Under the pieces are notes generated by a model that did not search any database, had not been told where the DNA came from, and saw nothing but the letters and a program-made list of their open reading frames with translations. A program made the position numbers and the translations under genes. From positions 1 to 64,000 of the forward strand of contig JACJXD010000006.1 in NCBI GenBank assembly GCA_020636845.1: 64,000 nucleotides of DNA, read 5' to 3'. The DNA is from Bacteroidales bacterium (lineage in GTDB: Bacteria > Bacteroidota > Bacteroidia > Bacteroidales > Tenuifilaceae). Each line of letters opens with the position of its first letter. Position 1 is the first letter of the stretch. This document shows positions 14,937 to 23,330 of the stretch, piece by piece.

Positions 14937-16571
14937 ATGTCAGCAAAAGTATTAAACTTTGATGTTGAAGCTCGCGACTCCATTAAAAAAGGTGTTGATC
15001 AGTTAGCAAATGCAGTAAAGGTAACCCTTGGTCCTAAAGGGCGCAATGTTATTGTTGAGAAGAAGTTTGGTTCACAACAAGTAACTAAGGATGGTGTTAC
15101 CGTTGCCAAGGAAATTGAGTTAAGCGATCCTTTCGAAAATGTTGGAGCGCAAATGGTAAAGGAAGTTGCTTCCAAAACTGCCGATAATGCAGGTGATGGT
15201 ACAACAACTGCTACTGTACTTGCTCAAGCAATTGTTAATGTTGGTTTAAAAAATGTTACCGCTGGTGCAAATCCAATGGATTTGAAACGTGGTATCGATA
15301 AAGCTGTTGCAAAAGTTGTTGAAAATTTAAAACATCAGTCGGTTGCTGTAGGTGACGATTACGTTAAGATTGAACAAGTTGCAACAATTTCGGCAAACAA
15401 CGATAACGAAATAGGAAAACTCATTGCAGAAGCAATGAAGAAGGTTAAAAAGGAAGGTGTTATTACCGTTGAAGAAGCAAAGGGTATTGAGACTACCGTT
15501 GAGGTTGTTGAAGGTATGCAGTTCGACCGTGGTTATATTTCTCCTTACTTTATTACTGATCCCGAGAAGATGGAAACAGTATTGGAAACTCCACTTATCC
15601 TTATTACCGATCGTAAGATTTCCACAATGAAGGATTTACTTCCTGTACTGGAACCAGTTGCTCAGGCCGGACGTTCTTTGTTAATTATAGCAGAGGATGT
15701 TGATGGAGAAGCTCTTGCAACGCTTGTAGTTAATAAATTACGTGGTTCTTTGAAGATTGCAGCCGTTAAGGCTCCTGGCTTTGGCGATCGTCGTAAGGAA
15801 ATGCTTGAGGATATTGCAATTTTGACCGGTGGTGTTGTAATTAGCGAGGAAAAAGGGTTACGTTTGGATGCTGCCAAAATGGAAATGCTTGGCAAAGCCG
15901 AAAAGGTTACCATTGACAAGGAGAATACAACCATTGTTAATGGTGGTGGCGAGAAGGAAAGCATCAGCAAACGTGTTGCTCAAATTCGTACACAAATCGA
16001 AAATACTACTTCGGATTACGATCGTGAAAAACTTCAGGAACGTCTTGCTAAACTAGCTGGTGGTGTTGCTGTACTTTACGTTGGTGCTACTACCGAGATT
16101 GAAATGAAGGAGAAGAAAGACCGTGTTGACGATGCTCTTAGTGCAACCCGTGCTGCTGTTGAGGAAGGAATTGTTCCTGGTGGTGGTGTAGCATACATTA
16201 GGGCTATTGAAGCACTCGACAATATGGATGGTGCAAACGAAGACGAAACAACCGGTGTTCATATCATAAAGAGAGCCATTGAAGAACCGTTACGTCAGAT
16301 AATTACCAATGCAGGATTGGAAGGTTCTGTAATCGTTCAAAAGGTTAAGGAAGGTAAAGGCGATTACGGTTACAACGCTCAATCGAATAAGTATGAAAAC
16401 TTACTAGAAAGCGGAGTTATCGATCCTACTAAGGTTACGCGTGTTGCTCTTGAAAACGCAGCATCTATTGCAGGTTTGATTTTAACAACCGAATGTGTAA
16501 TTACCGAGAAGAAGGAAGATAAACCAGCACCTATGGCTGCTCCAGGAATGGGCGGAATGGATATGATGTAA
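14937..16571 (+). CDS. groEL: Chaperonin GroEL
   Basis: A 544-residue protein of normal length. It has the ATP-binding VTLGPKGRNVIVEKKFG and AGDGTTTATVLAQAI segments, the central IISPYFIT-like apical region (RGYISPYFITDPEKME) and the nucleotide-site VEEGIVPGGGVAYIRA. It ends in the flexible GMGGMDMM tail. Together with GroES it folds cytoplasmic proteins. It is the second and last gene of groESL, followed by a strong terminator. Confidence 0.98.
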   Translation: MSAKVLNFDVEARDSIKKGVDQLANAVKVTLGPKGRNVIVEKKFGSQQVTKDGVTVAKEIELSDPFENVGAQMVKEVASKTADNAGDGTTTATVLAQAIVNVGLKNVTAGANPMDLKRGIDKAVAKVVENLKHQSVAVGDDYVKIEQVATISANNDNEIGKLIAEAMKKVKKEGVITVEEAKGIETTVEVVEGMQFDRGYISPYFITDPEKMETVLETPLILITDRKISTMKDLLPVLEPVAQAGRSLLIIAEDVDGEALATLVVNKLRGSLKIAAVKAPGFGDRRKEMLEDIAILTGGVVISEEKGLRLDAAKMEMLGKAEKVTIDKENTTIVNGGGEKESISKRVAQIRTQIENTTSDYDREKLQERLAKLAGGVAVLYVGATTEIEMKEKKDRVDDALSATRAAVEEGIVPGGGVAYIRAIEALDNMDGANEDETTGVHIIKRAIEEPLRQIITNAGLEGSVIVQKVKEGKGDYGYNAQSNKYENLLESGVIDPTKVTRVALENAASIAGLILTTECVITEKKEDKPAPMAAPGMGGMDMM

Positions 16572-16591
16572 AAATTTTATATAGTTTCATG

Positions 16592-16622
16592 AAAGGCTGT
16601 CCTTTTGGGCAGCCTTTTTTTA
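16592..16622 (+). terminator. Rho-independent terminator after groEL
   Basis: AAAGGCTG-T-CC (from 16592), loop TTTT, GG-G-CAGCCTTT (to 16617), followed by a T run. It closes the groESL operon. Confidence 0.9.
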
Positions 16623-16761
16623 TAGTTAGATTCTCCAAAAAAATAGTATTATCAGTTGCTAGTGTTGGATATAATCTTGTTTTTACGCTAAGGTTATCAT
16701 TTCAATATACAGTAAAAAATAGAATTTGTTTGCGTTATTCTCTGTTATTCAGGCAATCAGT

Positions 16762-16793
16762 TTTGGATGATATGTTGCTTTTACTTAACTTTA
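16762..16793 (+). promoter_or_regulatory. Bacteroidota-type promoter of the histidine kinase operon
   Basis: TTTG (16762-16765), 20-nt spacer, TAACTTTA (16786-16793; one mismatch to TAnnTTTG). Initiation near 16800 would give a leader of about 33 nt before the ATG at 16833. Confidence 0.5.
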
Positions 16794-16832
16794 CTTAAAG
16801 GAGTAGGCGAGTTCAACCTATAACTTGAACGA

Positions 16833-18155
16833 ATGAAAAAGAAATTTGTGTTTGGAGCTATTCTATCCATTCTTTTGATTACTGTTAATCAAGTACTAAT
16901 TCAGTATGCACTTCATCAAAAGAGGCAAGATTCCGACATCATCAATTTATCTGGAAGACAGCGAATGCTGAGTCAAAGAATAGCGCTTAAATTCTATCAG
17001 TTTAGCCAAAATCAATGCACTATTCGTGAAATAGAAGGATATGTTGAAAATTGGAAAAAGGCTCATAGTAAACTTTTGGTAGCCAGTTCAAGGTCAACTT
17101 TGTTCGTTTTTGCAGGACCAATGCAAAATAAGATTATGTACGACTTGGAGCAGCTATCTCCCCGAATTGACTTTGTAGGGAAGCAACTGAAAAATTATAA
17201 GTATCATAAACAAATTGATATTGCGGCTATAGTGGACAATCAGGAAGCATTCCTTGTTAAAATGGATAATATTGTGGCCGAGTTTGCCGATTATTCCGAC
17301 CAAAAGTTGGTGGTTATCATTATACTTGAGTTGATTCTGGCAGCACTTTCAATTATTGTTATCCTTCTGGAAGTGCGTTATATTTACTATCCACAGGCAA
17401 AAGCTTTGGAAAAATCGTTGACGAAAAATCTGCAGGAGGAAAAGATTCTTGCACAAACTAACCATTTACTCGATATAAAAAATAAGGAGTTGGAACAGTT
17501 CAATTACATTGTTTCGCATGACTTAAAGGAGCCTTTGCGAACAGTTTCAAACTACATTCAGATTATCGAGGAAGATTATGCTAAACAGTTAGACGAAGAA
17601 ATAAAGCATCATTTAAAAATAATAGGAAATGCATCGAATAGGATGGAGAGTTTAATTATAGCGCTTCTCGATTATTCAAGGCTTGGAAAAGGTAGAAAGT
17701 TAAGTTTATGTAGTTGCAACCAAATACTTCGTGATGTTCTTTCGGATTTACATAATCTGGTTAAAACCTCATGTGCAAAGGTGCAGGTTGGAGAACTTCC
17801 CGAAGTATATGCTTACGAAGTTGAGTTACGTCAGCTGTTTCAAAATCTTATTAGCAATGCTATAAAATTTAGAAAAAAGGATATCGATCCTATAATAAAG
17901 ATTGATGCGAGTAATACTGATGGTTCTTACGAATTTTCGGTATCGGACAACGGAATTGGAATAGAACCCAAACATTTTGAAAAGATTTTCAGTGTATTTC
18001 AGCGTCTCCATAGTGCCAAGGAGTACGAAGGACAAGGAATAGGTTTGGCAAACTGCAAAAAAATTGTAGAGTTACACAATGGCAAAATATGGGTTGAATC
18101 GGAGTACAATGTAGGGAGCACTTTTAAATTCACTATACCAAACATACAGCCATGA
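16833..18155 (+). CDS. Sensor histidine kinase with PilJ/NarX-like N-terminal sensor domain
   Basis: A 440-residue inner-membrane kinase. TM1 (about 5-25) and TM2 (about 159-182) bracket a periplasmic helical domain. That domain opens with LSGRQRMLSQRIALKFYQFS, the hallmark of the PilJ/NarX 'type IV pili methyl-accepting' sensor family. The cytoplasmic part has HisKA with H229 in FNYIVSHDLKEPLR, N-box FQNLISNAIKF, G1 DNGIGIEP and G2 GQGIGLANCKKIVE. The signal is unknown; the NarX resemblance is to the fold and does not imply nitrate. It overlaps the response regulator gene by 4 bp. Confidence 0.9.
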   Translation: MKKKFVFGAILSILLITVNQVLIQYALHQKRQDSDIINLSGRQRMLSQRIALKFYQFSQNQCTIREIEGYVENWKKAHSKLLVASSRSTLFVFAGPMQNKIMYDLEQLSPRIDFVGKQLKNYKYHKQIDIAAIVDNQEAFLVKMDNIVAEFADYSDQKLVVIIILELILAALSIIVILLEVRYIYYPQAKALEKSLTKNLQEEKILAQTNHLLDIKNKELEQFNYIVSHDLKEPLRTVSNYIQIIEEDYAKQLDEEIKHHLKIIGNASNRMESLIIALLDYSRLGKGRKLSLCSCNQILRDVLSDLHNLVKTSCAKVQVGELPEVYAYEVELRQLFQNLISNAIKFRKKDIDPIIKIDASNTDGSYEFSVSDNGIGIEPKHFEKIFSVFQRLHSAKEYEGQGIGLANCKKIVELHNGKIWVESEYNVGSTFKFTIPNIQP

Positions 18156-18574
18156 ATGGAAAGGTAAATTGCATTATGCTCATTGACGATAATGAGAACG
18201 ATAACTTTTTTCACGAACGAGTTATTAAAAAGAACGATGCAGCAAATAGAATAATTATTAAAGAGTCGGGGGAGCGTGCCTTGGATTACTTAAAAAATCA
18301 AAAGCAATACGGAGAACCTAATCCCGATATTATTTTTTTGGATATAAACATGCCTCGTATGAATGGCTGGGAATTTCTCGATGAGTACAATAAACTCGAT
18401 AGTGAGTTGAAAGGGAAAATGGTTGTTGTAATGCTAACAACCTCTGCAAGGGAAGAAGATAAAAATCAGGCAAAGGCACTTAATATTCTTACCGATTTTA
18501 AATCGAAACCGCTAACCAAGGAAATGCTCGAAGAAGTTCTGGTAAAATACCACGAAAAGCAGCCAAGTAAATAA
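18152..18574 (+). CDS. Single-domain response regulator (Rcp1-like)
   Basis: A 140-residue stand-alone receiver domain with acidic pocket IDDNEND (11-17), phospho-acceptor D64 in IFLDINMPRMNG, a conserved Thr in VVMLTTSA and Lys in FKSKPL. There is no output domain, as in Rcp1-type regulators that pair with bacteriophytochrome or other hybrid sensors. The 4-bp ATGA overlap with the kinase gene makes it the obvious phosphotransfer partner. It may act through protein contacts or as a phosphate relay. Confidence 0.9.
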   Translation: MNGKVNCIMLIDDNENDNFFHERVIKKNDAANRIIIKESGERALDYLKNQKQYGEPNPDIIFLDINMPRMNGWEFLDEYNKLDSELKGKMVVVMLTTSAREEDKNQAKALNILTDFKSKPLTKEMLEEVLVKYHEKQPSK

Positions 18575-18635
18575 TCAGTGTTTTATAGTACTTGTGATTT
18601 GCGCGTGTTGAACGGAGCAAAACCCATCGAAAATA

Positions 18636-19520
18636 TTAAGGAATAAAAATTTTACTACTATACGACTCTGATTCGGAGTAAATAGTTACAATACAAATTC
18701 CTTTAGAAAATTTACTGGTAGATACTGTTTTCGTGGAATTTTGTGGAATGTATGTATTATTTAGGATTCTTCCATCAACTGCAACAAATAAAACGTAAAT
18801 AGCATATTTTGAGTTGTTTTCAATTTCAATATTGGTACTGTTGGTTCTAATTTTTATATCTTTCTGCAGTTCATTGTTTGTAATTGCTGTTATAGTGCAG
18901 CTGGATGCGGTTGGGTTTTTATAAGTCAGTTGATTATTTGTATTGCAGCAAAGCAGGTAAAAGTACGCACCAGTGTAAAGGCACTCTGTTGGTTGTAGCA
19001 AACCCAATTTGGAACCTATTCCCTCTATCCATACCGAATTTGTTTTTGCCGTACTCCCTTCGCTTTGAATTAAGGAGGAAACATAAAGCGTTTTTCTGGT
19101 TATGTCATTGTAGTCGATGTTTTTTATCGAATCTACCGATGTTTTCGATGGACAGCATTGCCCATAGTTCACGCTTTCCAACACAACCGTATCGCCAACG
19201 TTCATCGAGAAATCGTACAGTAGTATTTCTTTGCTGTTGCTATTGGTTAAGTAGTAAGTTTTTCCGGTTCCGTCGTCACGTATATATCCGGCATTCTGCC
19301 AGTTATCAGGATTCGACAACTCTGAAGTTAAAATTTTGGTATAGTTTTTCCCGTTAATTTCTAACGTATCTTCAAACTTATAAAAAAGGGTGGTGCAAAC
19401 GGGAACTGCACTATTACAGCGTGCAATGTTCCAGGTTTTGTTTGGTTCTATTATGGGTAGTTGAGCCGAAACCTTAAGAATAGCCAATACTGCTATACAT
19501 AATGTTACATATTTTTTCAT
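18636..19520 (-). CDS. Hypothetical secreted protein with T9SS type A sorting-like C-terminus
   Basis: This 294-residue protein has a clear signal peptide (MKKYVTLCIAVLAILKVSAQ). The body is Cys-rich (for example YGQCCPSKTSVDS and YLLCCNTN) and beta-rich with no family I recognise. The last 75 residues resemble the type IX secretion sorting domain: IYVLFVAVDGRILNNTYI, then STSKFSKGICIVTIY and a short SSKIFIP end, like the DxxGrvl / GlYivkv / kkfvv signature. It is therefore probably carried across the outer membrane by the T9SS and anchored or released at the surface. It stands alone on the minus strand, convergent with the response regulator. Confidence 0.72.
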   Translation of the reverse strand: MKKYVTLCIAVLAILKVSAQLPIIEPNKTWNIARCNSAVPVCTTLFYKFEDTLEINGKNYTKILTSELSNPDNWQNAGYIRDDGTGKTYYLTNSNSKEILLYDFSMNVGDTVVLESVNYGQCCPSKTSVDSIKNIDYNDITRKTLYVSSLIQSEGSTAKTNSVWIEGIGSKLGLLQPTECLYTGAYFYLLCCNTNNQLTYKNPTASSCTITAITNNELQKDIKIRTNSTNIEIENNSKYAIYVLFVAVDGRILNNTYIPQNSTKTVSTSKFSKGICIVTIYSESESYSSKIFIP

Positions 19521-19679
19521 GGTAATTTTGCTATTGTCTTAATAAAGTTAGATATTTTTTAACCTTCAAAAAATACTTTCATTTTAATTTGAATAGTAAG
19601 AGTTGATTTACTGAAGTAATTTTTGAATTTAATCTTTATAGAATTCAATTTGTGTTAAAATTTTTAAACGTTGAATTTG

Positions 19680-19687
19680 TATATTTG
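19680..19687 (+). promoter_or_regulatory. -7 promoter element of ppnP
   Basis: TATATTTG is a perfect TAnnTTTG box, 16 bp before the ATG at 19704. The -33 region is less clear (TTTG at 19649-19652 is 27 nt away). Confidence 0.4.
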
Positions 19688-19703
19688 AGAAAAGTTTAAC
19701 GAT

Positions 19704-19985
19704 ATGTTTAAAACAAACGAATACTTTGACGGTAATGTTAAGTCCATTGCTTTCGAAACTGCCGAGGGCAGAGCAACTATGGGAGTAATGGCAAAAGGTG
19801 AGTACGAATTTGGTACTTCAACCGTAGAATACATGACAGTTGTATCGGGCGAAATGCAGGTTTTACTTCCTGGCGAGAGCAAGTGGAAAACTTACAAGGA
19901 ATTTGAAACTTACATTGTGCCTAAGGATACTAAGTTTAAAGTAAAGGTTAATGGTGATACCGCTTACCGTTGCTTTTACAGGTAA
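19704..19985 (+). CDS. ppnP: Pyrimidine/purine nucleoside phosphorylase PpnP
   Basis: A 93-residue single cupin domain (formerly DUF1255) starting MFKTNEYFDGNVKSIAFETA, with MGVMAKGEYEFGTSTVEYMT and the ending FKVKVNGDTAYRCFYR. Full length is typical of the family. Characterised PpnP phosphorolyses many purine and pyrimidine nucleosides to base and ribose-1-phosphate, serving nucleoside salvage. It is monocistronic, with a hairpin downstream that may terminate it (19996-20076). Confidence 0.9.
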   Translation: MFKTNEYFDGNVKSIAFETAEGRATMGVMAKGEYEFGTSTVEYMTVVSGEMQVLLPGESKWKTYKEFETYIVPKDTKFKVKVNGDTAYRCFYR

Positions 19986-19995
19986 TGTTTTTTAG

Positions 19996-20076
19996 GGTTT
20001 GTTCTAAGTACGTATAGTTTCAAATTCGTAAAAGGCAAAAAATTGTTTTCAGCGTACTTGGAACAACCTCTTTTTT
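19996..20076 (+). promoter_or_regulatory. Long-stem hairpin with T tract between ppnP and the tungstate operon
   Basis: The 17-nt left arm (19996-20012, beginning GGTTTGTTC) pairs with the 16-nt right arm (20053-20068, ending GGAACAACC) with one bulge and about one mismatch, around a 40-nt A/T-rich loop. TCTTTTTT follows at 20069-20076. It ends 27 bp before the ModE-like ATG. It may be the ppnP terminator, or a leader attenuator for the tungstate/molybdate operon. The loop is too long for a minimal terminator. Confidence 0.5.
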
Positions 20077-20103
20077 ACGGTTTAACTTATAACACCCAAT
20101 AAA

Positions 20104-20484
20104 ATGGCCGGAAAAGAAGGTTCGAAATACTACGATATTTTTCTCGATTATAGTATTTTTCTAAAGTATAAAAACGATGAAGTTCCTGTTTTAACCCCGG
20201 AACATTTTAACCTTTTGCTTCAAATAGAGGAGTTGGGCTCTATTTCGTCTTCGGCGAAGGAGTTGGGAATAAGTTACCGAAAGGCATGGGAACTTATAAA
20301 GCAGGCAGAAGAGAGACTTGGTTTTAGTTTGGTGTTTAAGCATAGAGGTGGACGGTCGGGAGGAATGACCGAGTTAACCGACGATGGCCGTCGGTTAGCA
20401 GCATCCTATCGCCAGCTTCGTTTGGAATTTAACGAGTCGGTAAAGCGGGTTGTAAAAGACTTTTTCTCCCATATAAATGTATAG
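20104..20484 (+). CDS. ModE-like winged-helix transcriptional regulator
   Basis: A 126-residue protein consisting of the ModE N-terminal LysR-type winged helix: LLQIEELGSISSSAKELGIS, then YRKAWELIKQAEERLGFSLV, and GGRSGGMTELTDDGRRLAASY. It lacks the C-terminal molybdate-binding (TOBE) domains of full-length ModE. It begins the operon with wtpA 11 bp downstream. It probably represses or tunes the tungstate/molybdate transporter. Without a metal-binding domain its ligand sensing is unclear, and it may rely on a partner. Confidence 0.85.
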   Translation: MAGKEGSKYYDIFLDYSIFLKYKNDEVPVLTPEHFNLLLQIEELGSISSSAKELGISYRKAWELIKQAEERLGFSLVFKHRGGRSGGMTELTDDGRRLAASYRQLRLEFNESVKRVVKDFFSHINV

Positions 20485-20495
20485 CAATAGGTATT

Positions 20496-21455
20496 ATGAA
20501 GTTAAGCAGGTATATTCTTTTGTTCTTTTTGGCCGTTTCCATTTCGGGATGTGGTTCAAAAGGGAAAAAATCGGACGATTTGGTAATATTCCATGCAGGA
20601 AGTTTAACCCTTCCGATTAAAGCGGCAATCGACAGTTTTACGTTGGTTCATCCTAACGTGAAAATACTTACCGAGGGCGCAGGAAGTGTGGAGTGTGCCC
20701 GAAAAATTACCGAATTGAATAAACGATGCGATATATTTTTTTCTGCCGATTATGCCGTTATCAAAAAGTTGGCTAACGATAGTAAAACCGATTGGTATAT
20801 TCCGTTTGCGGGTAATTCCATGGTATTGGTTTACAATCCCAACTCGGAGGTTGCCAACGTTATAAATTCAAATAGCTGGCTGGATGTTTTACTTCAAAAT
20901 AAATATCATTACGGGCGAAGTGACCCAAATTCCGATCCTTGCGGTTACAGAACCGAGTTAGTTTTGAAATTGGCCGAGAAGTATTATAACAGGCCTGGTA
21001 TTGCCGACAGTATTTTAGCAAAGGACAACAGGTTTATACGACCAAAGGAGGTGGATTTGGTTGCACATATCGAAGCCGGAAGTATCGATATGCTTTTTAT
21101 ATACAAATCGGTTGCCATGCAACACGGGTTGCCGTTTATTGAACTTCCGGTTGAAGTTAACCTGTCGTCGGCCGATTTTGCCGAGACCTATTCAACCGTT
21201 TCAGTTGAAATTACAGGAAAAACTCCCGGTTCAACAATGACAATAAAGGGTGAACCTATGGTTTACGGTTTAACTATTCCTAAAACTGCTGAGAATACCG
21301 ATTTGGCAATAGAGTTTTTAGAATACTTTTTAAGGAAGGATGGGGGCATGGCTATAATGGAAAAAATGGGACAAACGTCTTTGGTTCCTTATCCTACCGA
21401 TGTTTACGGTAATATTCCCGATGAATTGAAAAAGTTTGCCTTACCGGCAAAGTGA
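20496..21455 (+). CDS. wtpA: Tungstate/molybdate ABC transporter substrate-binding lipoprotein
   Basis: A 319-residue protein with a lipoprotein signal (LLFFLAVSISGCGSK; Cys at about 19) and the WtpA/ModA periplasmic fold. VIFHAGSLTLPIKAAIDSF is the oxyanion-binding start typical of WtpA, followed by EGAGSVECARKITELNKRCD and FSADYAVI. Further on are the NPNSEVAN hinge and GRSDPNSDPCGYRTELVLKL. WtpA-type proteins coordinate tungstate or molybdate octahedrally. Metal preference cannot be decided from sequence here. It overlaps the permease gene by 4 bp. Confidence 0.9.
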   Translation: MKLSRYILLFFLAVSISGCGSKGKKSDDLVIFHAGSLTLPIKAAIDSFTLVHPNVKILTEGAGSVECARKITELNKRCDIFFSADYAVIKKLANDSKTDWYIPFAGNSMVLVYNPNSEVANVINSNSWLDVLLQNKYHYGRSDPNSDPCGYRTELVLKLAEKYYNRPGIADSILAKDNRFIRPKEVDLVAHIEAGSIDMLFIYKSVAMQHGLPFIELPVEVNLSSADFAETYSTVSVEITGKTPGSTMTIKGEPMVYGLTIPKTAENTDLAIEFLEYFLRKDGGMAIMEKMGQTSLVPYPTDVYGNIPDELKKFALPAK

Positions 21456-22273
21456 AATTTCCAATAAAATTGAAAATGGCTGCTAAGGGTACCGGTTTTT
21501 CGTGGTTTCGATTTGTGGTAATGGTACTGGGAGGCTTGGTGCTACTTTTTATTGTTGCTCCGTTATTGGGAATGTTTATTCATACTCCATTATCCGATGT
21601 TGCCCATACTGCTACAGAATCCGAGGTTACTAATAGCGTATGGTTGACCATTTGGGTTTCGATGGCTGCTACTGTGGTATTTGCCATTGCGGCAATTCCG
21701 TTTGCTTACTTTTTAGCGCGAAATAATTTTCCTTTGAAAAAGGTAGTATTGGGCATTATCGATTTGCCTGTGGTAATTCCTCATTCTGCGGCAGGTATTG
21801 CTTTACTTGGAATAATTTCCAAGCAAAGTGTCATTGGCGGCATGTTTTCCAGTTTAGGAATAGAACTAGTAGGAACGAGGGTTGCCATTGCCATGGCTAT
21901 GGCATTTGTTAGCATCCCTTTTTTAATTAATGCGGCACGCGAGGGCTTTGCCATGGTTCCCGAGAAGTTGGAAAAAACGGCATTAACATTGGGAGCATCG
22001 CCTTTTCAAGTATTCTTTACCATTTCTTTACCGTTGGCATGGCGGAGTGTTGTGTCGGGTTTAGTGTTGATGTTTGCCAGAGGAATGAGCGAGTTTGGCG
22101 CGGTAATAATAGTGGCGTATCATCCTATGGTTGCACCAATTCTTATTTTCGAAAGGTTTAATCAATTTGGACTTAAGTATGCTCGTCCGGTAACGGTAAT
22201 TTTTATAGTAATAAGTTTGTTAGTATTTATAGCATTACGCTTAATTGCCAATAAAAAGATTAAGAATGATTGA
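21452..22273 (+). CDS. wtpB: Tungstate/molybdate ABC transporter permease
   Basis: This 273-residue inner-membrane permease begins with GTG, overlapping the wtpA stop by 4 bp. It has about six transmembrane helices and the EAA loop EKLEKTALTLGASPFQVFFT followed by ISLPLAWRSV, which contacts the ATPase. LARNNFPLKKVVLGIIDLPV and VIPHSAAGIALLG are typical of the ModB/WtpB family. It forms the translocation channel for the oxyanion captured by WtpA. Confidence 0.92.
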   Translation: MKFPIKLKMAAKGTGFSWFRFVVMVLGGLVLLFIVAPLLGMFIHTPLSDVAHTATESEVTNSVWLTIWVSMAATVVFAIAAIPFAYFLARNNFPLKKVVLGIIDLPVVIPHSAAGIALLGIISKQSVIGGMFSSLGIELVGTRVAIAMAMAFVSIPFLINAAREGFAMVPEKLEKTALTLGASPFQVFFTISLPLAWRSVVSGLVLMFARGMSEFGAVIIVAYHPMVAPILIFERFNQFGLKYARPVTVIFIVISLLVFIALRLIANKKIKND

Positions 22274-23330
22274 GTTGCAATCCATATCGAAAAAATTTGG
22301 CGATTTTGCGTTGGAAAATATCAACTTTGAAGTTGACGAGGGAGAGTATTTCATGCTTTTGGGTCCTTCGGGCGCAGGCAAATCCATGCTTTTGGAAATT
22401 ATTGCAGGCTTAGTGAAGCCTGATAGCGGAGCGGTTTGGCTAAATGGTAACGATATAACTGACATGCCAACACGAAAACGAAAGTTTGGATTGGTTTTTC
22501 AGGAATTTACGGTTTTCCCACACATGTCTGTTTTCGATAATATTGCTTATCCTTTAAAACGATTGAGGTACAGTCGTTCCGAACTTAATAGCAGGGTTGC
22601 GGAGTTGGCTAAGCAATTTTCCATAGAAAAATTATTAAGCAGATTTCCGGAAAATCTTTCGGGTGGGGAAAAACAGCGTATGGTCTTGGCTCGGACACTT
22701 GCATGTAAACCTAAGTTGTTACTTTTGGACGAGCCCCTTTCGTCGGTTGATGTGCAGTTGAGCATGGAGTTACGTTCATTACTTAGGTCTATAAATGCGC
22801 AGGGGCAAACAATTATTCACGTTACGCACGATTATGAGGAGGCAATTTCGTTAGCAACAAGGGTTGCCGTAATAAATGCCGGAAAAATTGAGCAGATGGG
22901 TTCGGCTCGCGATGTTTTTCAAAATCCGAAATCGGAATTTATTGCCCGTTTTACCGGAGTGCATAATTTTTTCCCTGTTCAGTTGAAGGCATCAGGGAAT
23001 CATGGGCTGTATATTGCCCAGTTAAACTCCGACATTAATTTTTATTGCTATGCCGATAAAATTGCCAAAGTTGGATACGTTTGTTTTTCCGAGAATGCGG
23101 TTGTTTTATCAGTAAACGAGCCAAACCAGAGTACTGTAAATGTATTTCGGGGAGTGATAAAGGAAATTATTCCTCAACGATTTGGGTTTGAGGTAATGGT
23201 TGATATAGGAACAAGGGTGGTATCGCATATTACATGGGAAGCAATGGAGCGGCTCGGAATTGTTGAAGGTGTAGAAATTTGGATTTCCTTCAAGGCCTCT
23301 GCGGTCAGATTTATATCATCGGTAGATTAG
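22266..23330 (+). CDS. wtpC: Tungstate/molybdate ABC transporter ATP-binding protein
   Basis: The ATG at 22266 (MIELQSISKKFG) is chosen; it overlaps wtpB by 8 bp. The protein has about 354 residues with Walker A GPSGAGKS, Q-loop VFQEFTVFPHMS, signature LSGGEKQRMVLAR, Walker B LLLLDEPLSSVD and H-loop HVTHDYEEA. A C-terminal TOBE-like region (about 235-350) may sense oxyanion and inhibit transport, as in ModC. It energises uptake. The 3' end overlaps the convergent SH3 gene by 4 bp. Confidence 0.92.
   Translation: MIELQSISKKFGDFALENINFEVDEGEYFMLLGPSGAGKSMLLEIIAGLVKPDSGAVWLNGNDITDMPTRKRKFGLVFQEFTVFPHMSVFDNIAYPLKRLRYSRSELNSRVAELAKQFSIEKLLSRFPENLSGGEKQRMVLARTLACKPKLLLLDEPLSSVDVQLSMELRSLLRSINAQGQTIIHVTHDYEEAISLATRVAVINAGKIEQMGSARDVFQNPKSEFIARFTGVHNFFPVQLKASGNHGLYIAQLNSDINFYCYADKIAKVGYVCFSENAVVLSVNEPNQSTVNVFRGVIKEIIPQRFGFEVMVDIGTRVVSHITWEAMERLGIVEGVEIWISFKASAVRFISSVD

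Noticed and set aside
16589..16798. A 69-codon open frame after groEL
   Set aside because: It begins inside the groEL terminator hairpin, has no recognisable features and runs into the kinase promoter; most likely chance.
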